Source of the DNA: Leguminivora glycinivorella
Taxonomy: Eukaryota; Arthropoda; Insecta; Lepidoptera; Tortricidae
NCBI RefSeq assembly: GCF_023078275.1
Contig: NC_062996.1
Span: 806,001-870,000, forward strand
Length of the DNA stretch: 64,000 nt
Direction of reading: 5' to 3'
The notes below the pieces were generated by a model. The model was not told the origin of the DNA, did no database searches, and was given only the letters and a program-made list of their open reading frames with translations. Numbering within the stretch: position 1 is the stretch's first letter; the number at the start of each line of letters is the position of its first letter. Shown piece by piece: positions 1-9,600 of this stretch. A program made the translations under genes and the position numbers.

Positions 1-320
1 CAGATAAAAATACTACTAATATGGGAACCTCATTAACACTGGCAACACGTGCGAGAGGGACACCAGCCCAAACAATGTCCTCTCATGTGGACCGTTTTCG
101 CTAGTCTGATACGATCGACTTTCTGTTTCAGTAATAAGGTTTAATTTCGTATGGCAAAAAATGTGATTGAGCTGTCCCCTGTAAAGGTCTTTGTTTGAGC
201 CACGGTTGACGTCATGTTGACATTGACACGGGTGCCGTTCAGATACTTTCCGAGATAGCCGACATAGTATATTCTAAAGAAAATAGGATTCTGAATGCAA
301 TAGCAGGGAGATAAGGGTTT
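1..320. other. Intergenic repeat debris, no gene
   Basis: I see no coding region. A stretch near 50-110 (GTGCGAGAGGGACACC and on) resembles one at about 3000-3055 inside the left palindrome arm and its mirror near 25675-25735, so it is probably a fragment of the same interspersed repeat. Confidence 0.5.
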
Positions 321-397
321 GACAATCTCTTAGCCGTATCGGTAGTGACCCCGCCTACGGAGCAAGAGGTCCCGGGTTCAAATCCTGATGAGATCTT
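321..397 (+). repeat. tRNA-like SINE head
   Basis: The segment carries a box-B-like GGTTCAAATCC preceded by a D-arm-like TAGCCGTATCGGTAGTG. The outer bases (ATCTC and GAGAT) can pair, as in a degraded acceptor stem. A T-rich run follows. This is the look of a tRNA-derived SINE in Lepidoptera. It is not a convincing functional tRNA, because the anticodon arm is poor. Confidence 0.55.
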
Positions 398-640
398 TTT
401 TATTTTTTTCCACTAATATTTTTCTTCAATTTTTTTATTTTTTTTATGTCCAAAAATATTTTGTTTTGTTACTACTTTTCGAAATTTCATTCGCAAGATT
501 TACAACATTACCTAAGAATCCTAACATGGGGCAAACAATGTTAAAGGGCTTAAATTAACATTTGTCTGAATAAAACAATAAATAAACAAATAAAAATACA
601 CAAAAAGAAAATTAATGTATAAAAAAAAACAAAAAGCAAA

Positions 641-722
641 AAGATCGCTGTCAGAATCGAACCCGAGAACATCTGCGTACGAAGCCAGCGCACTACCACG
701 GGACTACGTCTTGACTTGCTCA
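641..722 (-). repeat. tRNA-like SINE head, reverse orientation
   Basis: On the minus strand the segment reads GTAGTCCCGTGGTAGTGCGC, then CGTACGCAG, then a box-B-like GGTTCGATTC followed by a T-rich tail. This is a second tRNA-derived SINE-like unit, different from the one at 321. It lies in AT-rich DNA with no ORF of note. Confidence 0.5.
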
Positions 723-963
723 GTCTGACGAAATCAGCCTAGAGAAAAGAACGTCTAATGTCATGTCACATGGCTGATCATTGAGTGAGACATGCGCTCC
801 AAGCGGAGAGATGAGTAACTGCAATTACAAGGCCTCAGCCGGTCATTTTTGCGATTGTTGTACTTCGACAGATGTTCCTCCTTTATACTTCTATACTCCC
901 TGACACGACCACTCCGCACCAAGGTCATGTACAGCCTGACCAAACAAAAATGACTAGAAATAA

Positions 964-1087
964 CGCTCCGCGCACACGGATGCAACAGTTGCACGGCGAC
1001 ATTTTTTGTCTCTGTCGTGCGTCCAAGGAGTGACGACAGAGACAAAAAATGTCGCCGTGCAACTGTTACATCCGTGTGCGCGGGCCC
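964..1087. mobile_element. Harbinger-like MITE, 124 bp hairpin
   Basis: The element is almost entirely a hairpin of two roughly 50-bp arms (GCGCACACGGATGCAAC paired with GTTACATCCGTGTGCGC). It is flanked by TAA on both sides (961-963 and 1088-1090). A 3-bp TAA duplication and termini of the GGGCCCGCGCACACGG type are typical of PIF/Harbinger. Related termini occur at 26725-26869, 26890 and 11206, so this is one local family. Confidence 0.75.
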
Positions 1088-1449
1088 TAATAGGCGCGTC
1101 ACCGCCACCGTCTATTTTTTTTTTTTCAATTTATTTTTAAAGGACCTTTATAAAAATTACATATCGGCCCTGTCAGTCTGCTTTGCATGGTCTCAAACCT
1201 CAAATTACATTGTTAAGAATAGCGTCCGCCAACCCATACACCATATTCGCTGTGTCTGAAGTTGGTTTACTCAAAATGTGTATAAAGGCGCAAACGTCAT
1301 ATGGGTTTAGGTTGGCGGAGGCTAAGAGCGCCTCCCTGACCGCCACCGTCTATTACATGTGGCAATTTTTCTGAGTCCTTTCAGTATCTTCTTAGTAGTT
1401 TGTGGTCCTTTGTATCTTATCTTATACTATTAAACGAGCAATTCTTGTA

Positions 1450-1495
1450 TATTTATTTATTTATTTATTTATTTATTTATATATTTATTTATATA
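1450..1495. repeat. TTTA/TA microsatellite
   Basis: About eleven TTTA repeats grade into TATATA. It sits at the left edge of the SINE-like block that follows, perhaps as the tail of an older insertion. Confidence 0.8.
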
Positions 1496-1499
1496 TACC

Positions 1500-1885
1500 G
1501 ACGATCTTGGAAACCGCTCTAACGATTTCGCTGAAATTTGTTTTGTGGGGGTTTTCGGGGGTGAAAAATCGATCTAGCATAGCCTTAGATCCCGGAAAAC
1601 GCGAATTTTCGAGTTTTCATGAGTTTTTCTTTCGCATTTGTAAACGTAAAATATGGTCCTTAATTTCGCCGCGCGCGCATCGATTCCGCTTAGCTCAGTC
1701 GCACGAGGTCGGTCTAATGTACGCAGATAGATCGTAGGTGTCGGTTTCGAATCCCGGTCAGAAATTAAGTTTTTGTTTTTTGTCTTTTTTTTTGTTTTTG
1801 TATTTATAAGAGTTTTTTTTTTATCTAAAGACGTGATATATTAAAATAGAACCGAGCGAAGCTCGGTCGCCCAGATATTGAGAAC
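1500..1885 (+). repeat. Interspersed repeat containing a tRNA-like segment
   Basis: Around 1690-1765 are a D-arm-like CTTAGCTCAGTCGCACGAGG and a box-B-like GGTTTCGAATCCC, followed by a T-rich tail. The block ends in the short palindrome CCGAGCGAAGCTCGG near 1850. It looks like a tRNA-derived SINE or composite nonautonomous repeat. The 111-codon open frame across it looks accidental. Confidence 0.5.
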
Positions 1886-2210
1886 AATTAAGTGTTGCTA
1901 TTATAAAAATATAACAAAACTACCGTGAGACACTGACAAAAATAGTTTTATTTCTACTATTTTATGCCAAGCTGTAATCTGTTTACTGTTATGTAAGTGA
2001 GAGCGAGAACATTTTCTCAAGGTCACGGTGCGGAGCGGTCGTGTGTTAGCTATTATAAATCGGAACCAATTATCGGTCGCGACTGAAAAGTGTGCACAAT
2101 CTTCGGGACGTGGCTTACGGCTGTCAGAAACATCCAGCGCGCCAGATTTCTGTCGGGTCAGCTGTGAGCTGCATCCGTCAGACGCGTCCGATGATTTATT
2201 TCCAGTTTAA

Positions 2211-2372
2211 GGCTCCCCACAGACAGTCTTAAAAATTCATAATCTTAAAAAAAAATTGTATGCAAATTGACAGTTCAAACTGACACTGACAGATTGACTG
2301 ACAGTTTGAACTGTCAATTTGCATACAATTTTTTTTTAAGATTATGAATTTTTAAGACTGTCTGTGGGGAGC
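2211..2372. mobile_element. TTAA-flanked MITE (piggyBac-like), 162 bp
   Basis: The ends are GGCTCCCCACAGACAG and its complement, with arms that pair across nearly the whole element. It is flanked by TTAA at 2207-2210 and 2373-2376. The right arm has the empty site with one TTAA (about 26321-26334), which proves the duplication. TTAA targeting is characteristic of piggyBac-type transposases. Related copies lie at 27311-27430 and 27783-27920. Confidence 0.9.
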
Positions 2373-2469
2373 TTAAAGCTGACGCGTGCTGTGGTGTGTA
2401 CCATTAAACCAAGTTTAAATATTAAATAAAACAGTGTTCTGATTTAAAGTGTTTAATTACAAATATTAA

Positions 2470-2640
2470 CCTACGATCCAGCTCATATCCACTTTTACAT
2501 CAAAATAACCGTTAAATGAATTCTTTGTTACATTCTTTACATCTACATGGTTTCACCTTTCATGCCACTATGGATTCTTTCATTGCTTAACTGAAGATGT
2601 TTTTTTTTATGAATCAAAAACATTATTTGAGGAGTGTCTT
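2470..2640 (-). pseudogene. Decayed 3' tail of the zinc-finger gene family
   Basis: On the minus strand this contains zinc-finger fragments (AATGAAAGAATCCATAGTGG, TGTAACAAAGAATTC) broken by frameshifts and stops. The same tail lies at about 26060-26230 in the right arm. A close relative follows the third paralogue at 61550-61700. It appears to be the original end of the finger array, now cut off by stops upstream and by inserted repeat DNA. Confidence 0.7.
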
Positions 2641-3284
2641 TTTAAAGGACTTAATTCTATAAGTCAACAGGGGTTATTTTTATTTATGTTATATATATCA
2701 TCAAAGACATATATAACTCCGTATAGACAGATAAAGTCTAAGAAAAAAACGTACCTCAGTACCATACAGAAAAAGGTACGGTGGCCTAGATGGCATTACA
2801 TCTTTGGGGTACGCTCAGCTAGATGGCGCTAATATTAATATTTGACATTTTAACACATATTAAGCTATGGGCCAACTTGTCAAACCTGAGGTTTAAAAGT
2901 TTTAAGCTTGTGTCGAGAGATGGCAGTCTATGAATATTGACTGGTATCCCCAAATTATGACAGTGATGACGTCATTCAAATGATTTTGACAGTGGCAATA
3001 AGTGCGAGAGGGACACCAGCCCCAACTTTACCCTCTCAAGTGGACACACTTTTTGGCCTAGCAACTCAATCTAGCTTAATATATGTAAATCTATGCTTGG
3101 GACTCCGGTGCCGACACAAGATGTAATAGTCGCTATACGTCACCTCTATGTAAGAATGAACCCGGTGCGATAGAGGGGGATAGCGAGCTTAAGGCTCCGA
3201 GACTTACGCAGATCGCAATCTGGACAAGGAGTTATAAATTGAAAGTTAGATCGAAGGTAATCTGGTGCAGCTGTGGTCGTATTA
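2641..3284. other. Repeat-derived region, no gene
   Basis: This is shared with the right arm at about 25565-26030. It holds a GTATCCCC-AAATTATGAC repeat near 2945 that resembles one near 11100 and 13195, and the LINE-tail remnant at 3160-3290. The left arm lacks about 405 bp here that the right arm keeps (about 25135-25555), with short homology at the breakpoint. I see no protein gene. Confidence 0.6.
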
Positions 3285-3405
3285 TGCTTCCAATTTTATC
3301 ATTTATCCACGTGGATAAAGTATCCGTCACGCTTTGGCCAGTATGTCAGTGTGAGATTGACAGATGTCTTATCCACGTGGATAAGTGATAAAATATGAAG
3401 CATGA
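3285..3405. mobile_element. Hairpin MITE with CACGTG palindromes (left arm)
   Basis: The arms CAATTTTATCATTTATCCACG and their complement pair. Each contains the 16-bp palindrome TTATCCACGTGGATAA. The copy at about 24890-25010 is in the same place in the other arm, so the insertion predates the duplication. It sits inside an old LINE C-terminal coding remnant. Confidence 0.75.
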
Positions 3406-3635
3406 AGCTAGGAACACACTACGCGGACGTCCGTCGTGAATCGACCGCGGAAGGGAATCTGGACAATGGAAATACACATAACCGTGCAAACTATCGGTCG
3501 ACGGACGTGGACGTGGCCTTGAGCGCGTGGACGTCCGATCGAAATCTGGCTCACTGGATGTTTTGTTCCGTGCACACTGTTCGGTCGCGGTCGCGGTCGT
3601 TTTACGACGGACGTCCGCGTAGTATGTTCCTAGCT
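3406..3635. mobile_element. AGCTAGGAACACAC MITE, 230 bp
   Basis: The terminal inverted repeats begin AGCTAGGAACACACTACGCG and end with the complement. The flanks are TGA at 3403-3405 and 3636-3638, and the right arm has the uninterrupted site with one TGA near 24885. The interior is rich in CGGACGTCCG palindromes. A second copy of the same length is at 26379-26608. The 3-bp duplication is compatible with a Harbinger-type transposase, but the superfamily is inferred. Confidence 0.85.
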
Positions 3636-3986
3636 TGATACGCCGGCTGGATCAAACAGGATATTATAGAGTATGCAAGGTATTCTAGACGACCCACGCT
3701 CGCGGATCGGGAGCCAGTTTAGTTTTCGGCGGAAGCTGGAAACATGGTCGTACTTTCTGAGCCCGTAGATAAATCGGATGCAGTCATTAAGCAAACGATT
3801 TATTTAGTAATAAATTACATGTATAGTTACTGGAATTTTTCGCGGGAAACTAAATTACATTTGCAAGAGATTTCTTTAGTTACATTCTTTACATTTATTA
3901 GGTTTTATTCCACTATGGATTTTTTCATGACGAATTAAAAATATTTTTTTCGTAAATTCTTTATTGCATTATTTACATTTGTATGG

Positions 3987-5035
3987 TTAAATTCCTCTAT
4001 GGATTTTTTTGTGGGCAACTAAATTACTGTTTTGATTGAATTCTTTATGGCATTCTTCACATTTGTATGGTTTTATTCCACTATGGATTCTTTCATGGAT
4101 ATTTAAATGTGTTTTTTGTCTAAACTCTTTCTTGCATTCTTTACATTCGTATGGTTTGATTCCACTATGGATTCTTTCGTGGCGAACTAAAGATACTTTA
4201 ACAGTGAATTCTTTGTTACATTCTTTACATTTGAATGGTTTGATTCCACTGTGAGTTTTTACGTGGTAACCTAAACGTTTTTCCAAAGTGAATTCTTTAT
4301 AACATACTTTACATTTGTATGGTTTTATTCCACTGTGGATTTTTTCGTGGTCAGTTAAACTTCTTTTCATAATGAATTCTTTATTACATTCTCTACACTT
4401 ATATGGTTTAATACCATTATGGTTTTTTTTGTGGGTAACTAAATTAAATTTTTGAGCGAATTCTTTATTACATTCATTACATTTGTATGGTTTTATTCCA
4501 CTATGGCTTCTTTCATGACGAACTAAAAACCATTTACAGGTGAATTCTTTGTCACATACTTTACATTTGTATGGCATCATGCCAGTATGGATTCTGTCAT
4601 GAGCAACTAAACTTTTTTTAAAAGTGAATTCTTTGTTACATTTTTTACATTTGTATCCTTTTATTCTACTGTTAATTTTTTCGTGGTTAACTTCGCATGT
4701 GTTGTGCCTTCCCTCCGGGTGAGTATGTGTTCTGATATGGCGGATTAGAGTAAGTTTTGACGTGCATAGGTGAGCGCACATGTCGCAACAGTAAACTTCG
4801 GTATTCGTTACTGGTGTGATATTTTCCTGTTTGTGTGTGTTCAAACTAGAGTCGTGTGTGGGGCGGGTATCGTGTGTGTAGGCTTGTTCGTCGCTCTCGC
4901 GGTGTGACGTCACGTGGCACGGCTGGCTCGCGAGCGGTGAGTCGCTGAGGCGCTCCACCTTCACGGAACACCCCAGCGAGAGCTGCTGAACAGCTCGCGA
5001 GGGCAGAGGCGCTCTGTCAACTTCATACTCCCCAA
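3987..5035 (-). CDS. Terminal exon of left zinc-finger gene, nine fingers
   Basis: The acceptor CTTCAG precedes 5035. After a linker of about 80 residues comes a first finger (CDMCAHLCTSKLTLIRH) and then eight fingers of the CKECNKEFxxKxxLxxHExIH type. Compared with the right copy, one finger is missing: the left CNECNKEFAQKFNLVTHKKNH corresponds to a fusion of two adjacent right-copy fingers, as expected from recombination between repeats. The reading frame ends GGA-ATT-TAA where the right copy reads GGA-ATT-AAA. Confidence 0.9.
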
Positions 5036-6527
5036 CTGAAGACAAGGAAACACATATTTATTTCCAAACAAATGACCATATGAAATGAAGTCCAATCAGA
5101 TGATCGGATAATTCAGTACTTCTTTCCCATCACGGAACAATCACGTTCCGGACCATTGGGAGGCGTGCGAAGACTAAATAGCCCACGATATAGCAAAAGA
5201 AGAATACGACGAATTCAAGAAATTGACAATAAACTAATGTGACGGTCCATCAATATTAACATATGTTGCACCATCTTTCAGGTCAATTAAACGGACTATA
5301 AAAGTCTCAGCCTGCAAGTAGCTACTTGCAATTCTCAACAATTATGTTACATATTTTATCTGGCAGAAACTTTTTACGTATATATTTGATTCGTACTGGA
5401 CCGATTTAGTTTTTATTTTATTTTATTGAATGTATTTTTTTTATACTACGTCGGTGGCAAACAAGTATACGGTCCGTCTGATGGAAAGCGGTCACCGTAA
5501 CCTATGGACGCCTGCAACTCAAAGAGTGTCACATGCGCGTTGCCACCCCATTAGAAACATGTACACTCCCCTTTGCTGTGTTAAGTATAAGTACACAGCA
5601 AAGGGGATATGCATACAGATTGGTCCCATTTTTCTCAGAACCCAGACCTTAACGGTATACGTATATTTATTTGTGTTGCCATCAAATAAAGCATTAAAAG
5701 CAGTTTTAAAAACTACCTACATATTTCTACATAATCCAACATTCGCAAGTAGCTTTCACCAGAACGCCAGAGGCAACGGTTTTTTTTTCTTAAAAATTAT
5801 TGTAATACAATCGTCTGTTGTCAAGTTGTCATAATGTTAATGAGCATAATAGTCTTCTAGTCGAACAATACATATGCAAAAAATATGTGTGCATAATATT
5901 TACGCGGCATAAAGTTGCAATTTGCTATTTGATAGCGAGTTGGATGTGTTGGTGCAAGATACCTAACACTTCTCCTCGCTTGGTCATCGTACCTAACGGT
6001 GACTCTGGGGCAGTTTTTCTTTTTTGATAGAGAGTAATAATTCTGCTAATGTAATATTATGCTATAAGATTATTATGGTACGTACAATTATGCTAAATCA
6101 AAGTCGACCAAAATAATGTTCTGTAAAACAATATTCTGCCAAATGTATCTGCGTGGTAGTAATAATGTCAACTAAGTTTTTTGCAAAATTACCATTCGAC
6201 CGAAAGTGTTTCTGCGAAACATGTTATGTGAAGTGTGTTTCGGATTAAAATTATTCTGCCAGTTGAGGCTAACCCCCTTCAACAGCGAGAAAAATGAAAC
6301 TTAATATAATTCCAAGTGTGTACTCACGTGACAGATATTCGTCTCGTGGCTCCTCTTTAAAAGGCGGTGCCGGGCTCTCTTCGTCTGGATCTGAACACGG
6401 AATAACGCATAATTAATGTGGACAATGTCCATGAACGTTACTATATTGATGCAAAACCTACAAATGAAAAAAAAAAAACAAGTGCGTGTCGGACCACCGG
6501 TTCCGTAGCTCTATAGCTATAGCTAGA

Positions 6528-6622
<95 letters not shown>

Positions 6623-9600
6623 AAGTAGGAAGTAACTCAGGAGTTATACTTCATAACTACAACGGTTCCATTTTGGCTATGGATTTATACATGGTACGAA
6701 GTATCGCCCGGGCGGCGATGGATCATGGAAACCTGTTCGTGGCTAGGGGTCTATAAGTAGACTAGATATTGTATATAGAGGAAACAAGATATAAAATTAC
6801 AAATGTACTTACGTGTCAGATATTCGTCTGGCGGCTCCTCTTTCCAAGACGGGCCCGGGTTCTCCTCGTCAGAAGCTGAACACGGAATAAAACATACTTA
6901 AAGTGAACATGAGGTAGTGATCGGCACTATGGGGGCAAAAATTTACCAAAAAAACACTTGTATCGTAATTATACTATTTCATGGTAACCTACTGGTAACT
7001 TTATTAAAATCTAGTTGTAGTAGTAAAGTCAAACTTCTGGCCCGAGAGTTTAAACCTAAAAGCTGGTCGATAGAAGATGAGCATGGGACACCCTTGATGG
7101 ATAAACATCTTGTACTAGCACGATGGCGTCGATACTGTCAGCAGCTTTACTCTGTGAACAGCGACTTCATTGAAGAACGGATGGACCTTGGTAAAAGGGA
7201 ACCAGATATCCTACTACACGAAGTGGAAGTCGCCGTTTTACGCCTGAAGGACAAAGCTTGTGGTGGGGACGGGATATCGGCGCAAATGCTCAAATGGCTA
7301 GGCCCAGAAGGGATACAAGTTCTGCACCTCATATGTTTAAAAGTGTGGAGAACTGGTCAATGGCCCGAGGACTGGATGGAATCCGTTGTTGTTCCACTAC
7401 ACAAAAAAGGCTCCACCAGAAAATGCGAGAACTATCGTACCATTTCTCTCACATCACATGCGAGTAAGGTTATACTGCATATCCTCAATAGACGACTGGA
7501 AAGGTTCATCGGCGGGCAGATTGCAATTGAGCAGGCAGGTTTTGTAAGAGGTAGAGGCACAAGAGAGCAGATCTTGAACTTGAGGCAGCTGATTGAAAAA
7601 GCCAGGGAGTTCAATGTGCCGATGGCTCTATGCTTTATAGACTACGCCAAAGCATTTGATTGCATCAGCTGGGTAAAGATGTTCGAAGTGATGAGAGATA
7701 TGGGTATACCGGACCACCTAATCTTCCTTGTACAGAACCTGTATCTTGATGGTAGTTCCAGGGTGCGAATTGACAACACCGAATCAGACCGCTTTCAGAC
7801 CAAACGTGGAGTCAGACAGGGGTGCATTCTCTCGCCACAGCTGTTTAATCTTATAGGCGAACACATCATGAGGAGGGTCTTGGAGGACTGGAATGGAGGC
7901 ATACGTGTAGGCGGGCTGCTCATCAACAATCTACGCTTTGCAGATGACACTACCATTATAGGCACAAACGAATCGGAACTTGCTGAGCTTCTGCAAAGGG
8001 TACAAGTAGTGAGCGCGGAATACGGTCTCCATATTAATAGATCCAAGACCAAACTAATGTTTGTGCAGAGGACAGGCTCTGTAGTCCGAACTGGAGAACT
8101 GTCGGATATAGATACCGTACAGGAGTTCATCTACCTCGGTTCACTAATAACTGCGGATGGCGATTGTGAACGTGAGGTGATAAGAAGAGCACAGATCGCA
8201 AAATCTGCGGTTAAGCGGTTAGAGAAGATCTGGAGGAACAGAGGAATCAGTAAAGCAACGAAAACCAATCTAATGCGTACCCTGGTCTTCTCTATATTCC
8301 TGTATGGTTCAGAAACCTGGACTCTGAAGGCGAGTACTCGGAGCAGAATCGATGCATTTGAGATGTGGTGTTGGCGTAAGATGTTGGCTATCCCATGGAC
8401 GGCGCGCCGCACCAATGTGTCGATCCTGGCGGAACTTAAAATTCACGTCCGCTTGTCTGTCATATGCCTCCAGCGAATCCTGTACTACTTTGGACACGTG
8501 GTCAGACGGGAGCCGGAAAACCTAGAGAAACGCATTATGGTTGGCATGGTGGATGGAGGACGGGGAAGTGGCCATCCACCGACCCGCTGGGTGGACAGCG
8601 TTAAGAAGGCCTGCCAGGGATTAACACAGGCGCCTATTATGAGGACTGCAGAAGACCGTGCGGAGTGGAGAGCTGTGGTGCGAAAAATAACGACCTCATG
8701 TGGTCGCGACCCTCAGCCATGAGGAACCGAGGAAGAAGAAGTTGTAGTAGTAGTCAAACTGCTGATCGAAATACTGCTTGGTAGAAAGGAGTAGTAATTG
8801 AAAAGTGGCAACATCAAAATGTCGTCTGTTTCAAATCAATATGTAAGGCTGGTTTTAGTGTCAGCGATAAGCGCGACTGACCGCGAGTTTGAGCGATAAG
8901 CTCGACCAATTTGTATGAAATTCTGAATTCAATTTCAACTGAATTGATTCATCGGTTAAAGCATGAAGTGGTAACACACAGAGAGACTCACTTTTAATAT
9001 TTAGTTGTATAAAGGATTTAAATCATTCTACCATATTCTGAAATTCTGAATATCAGATACTCACGCAAAGGTTCGGGAACCTCGCTGCACGTGTAATCTT
9101 CAAGAGTACCATCTAAGGCTTTCTCCTCTAAAACATAACATGTGATATAGTTTAGTATGAAGGTACTCAATGTACAAGTATATCTAGGATATTAATAAAT
9201 AGTGGGGGACATTTAAACAGATTGATTTAGCCCCAAACTAAGCAGAGCTCGAACAAAAACTACTCAGAACAAATATCTGTGTTCATCACACTAATAAATG
9301 CCCTTATAAATATATATATAAAAATAAAATAAAAAGCCTTTTATTTCCTGTTATTATGTACAATGAAATCTTTGCTATTTGTTAGTTTTTTCCTCTAGTT
9401 CTAATTTACTTTTAAATGCCCTTACCGGGGTACAAACCCAGGACCATCTCCTTAGCAGACAGGGTAACTATCCACAAGGATAGACCTGTTGTCAAAAACA
9501 ATGTATCAAAGCTTTAAGTTTACCTTTGGCTCTCAGTGCTGCCTGGAGCCTCTGACGCAGCTCGGCCTGGCAGCGCTGCACCTGCATCTTGAAGGAGCTC

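Noticed and set aside
6917..7027. N-terminal 36 residues of the RTE-like open frame
   Set aside because: This DNA is shared with the other arm as intron sequence and lies outside the target duplication. The frame is open by chance.
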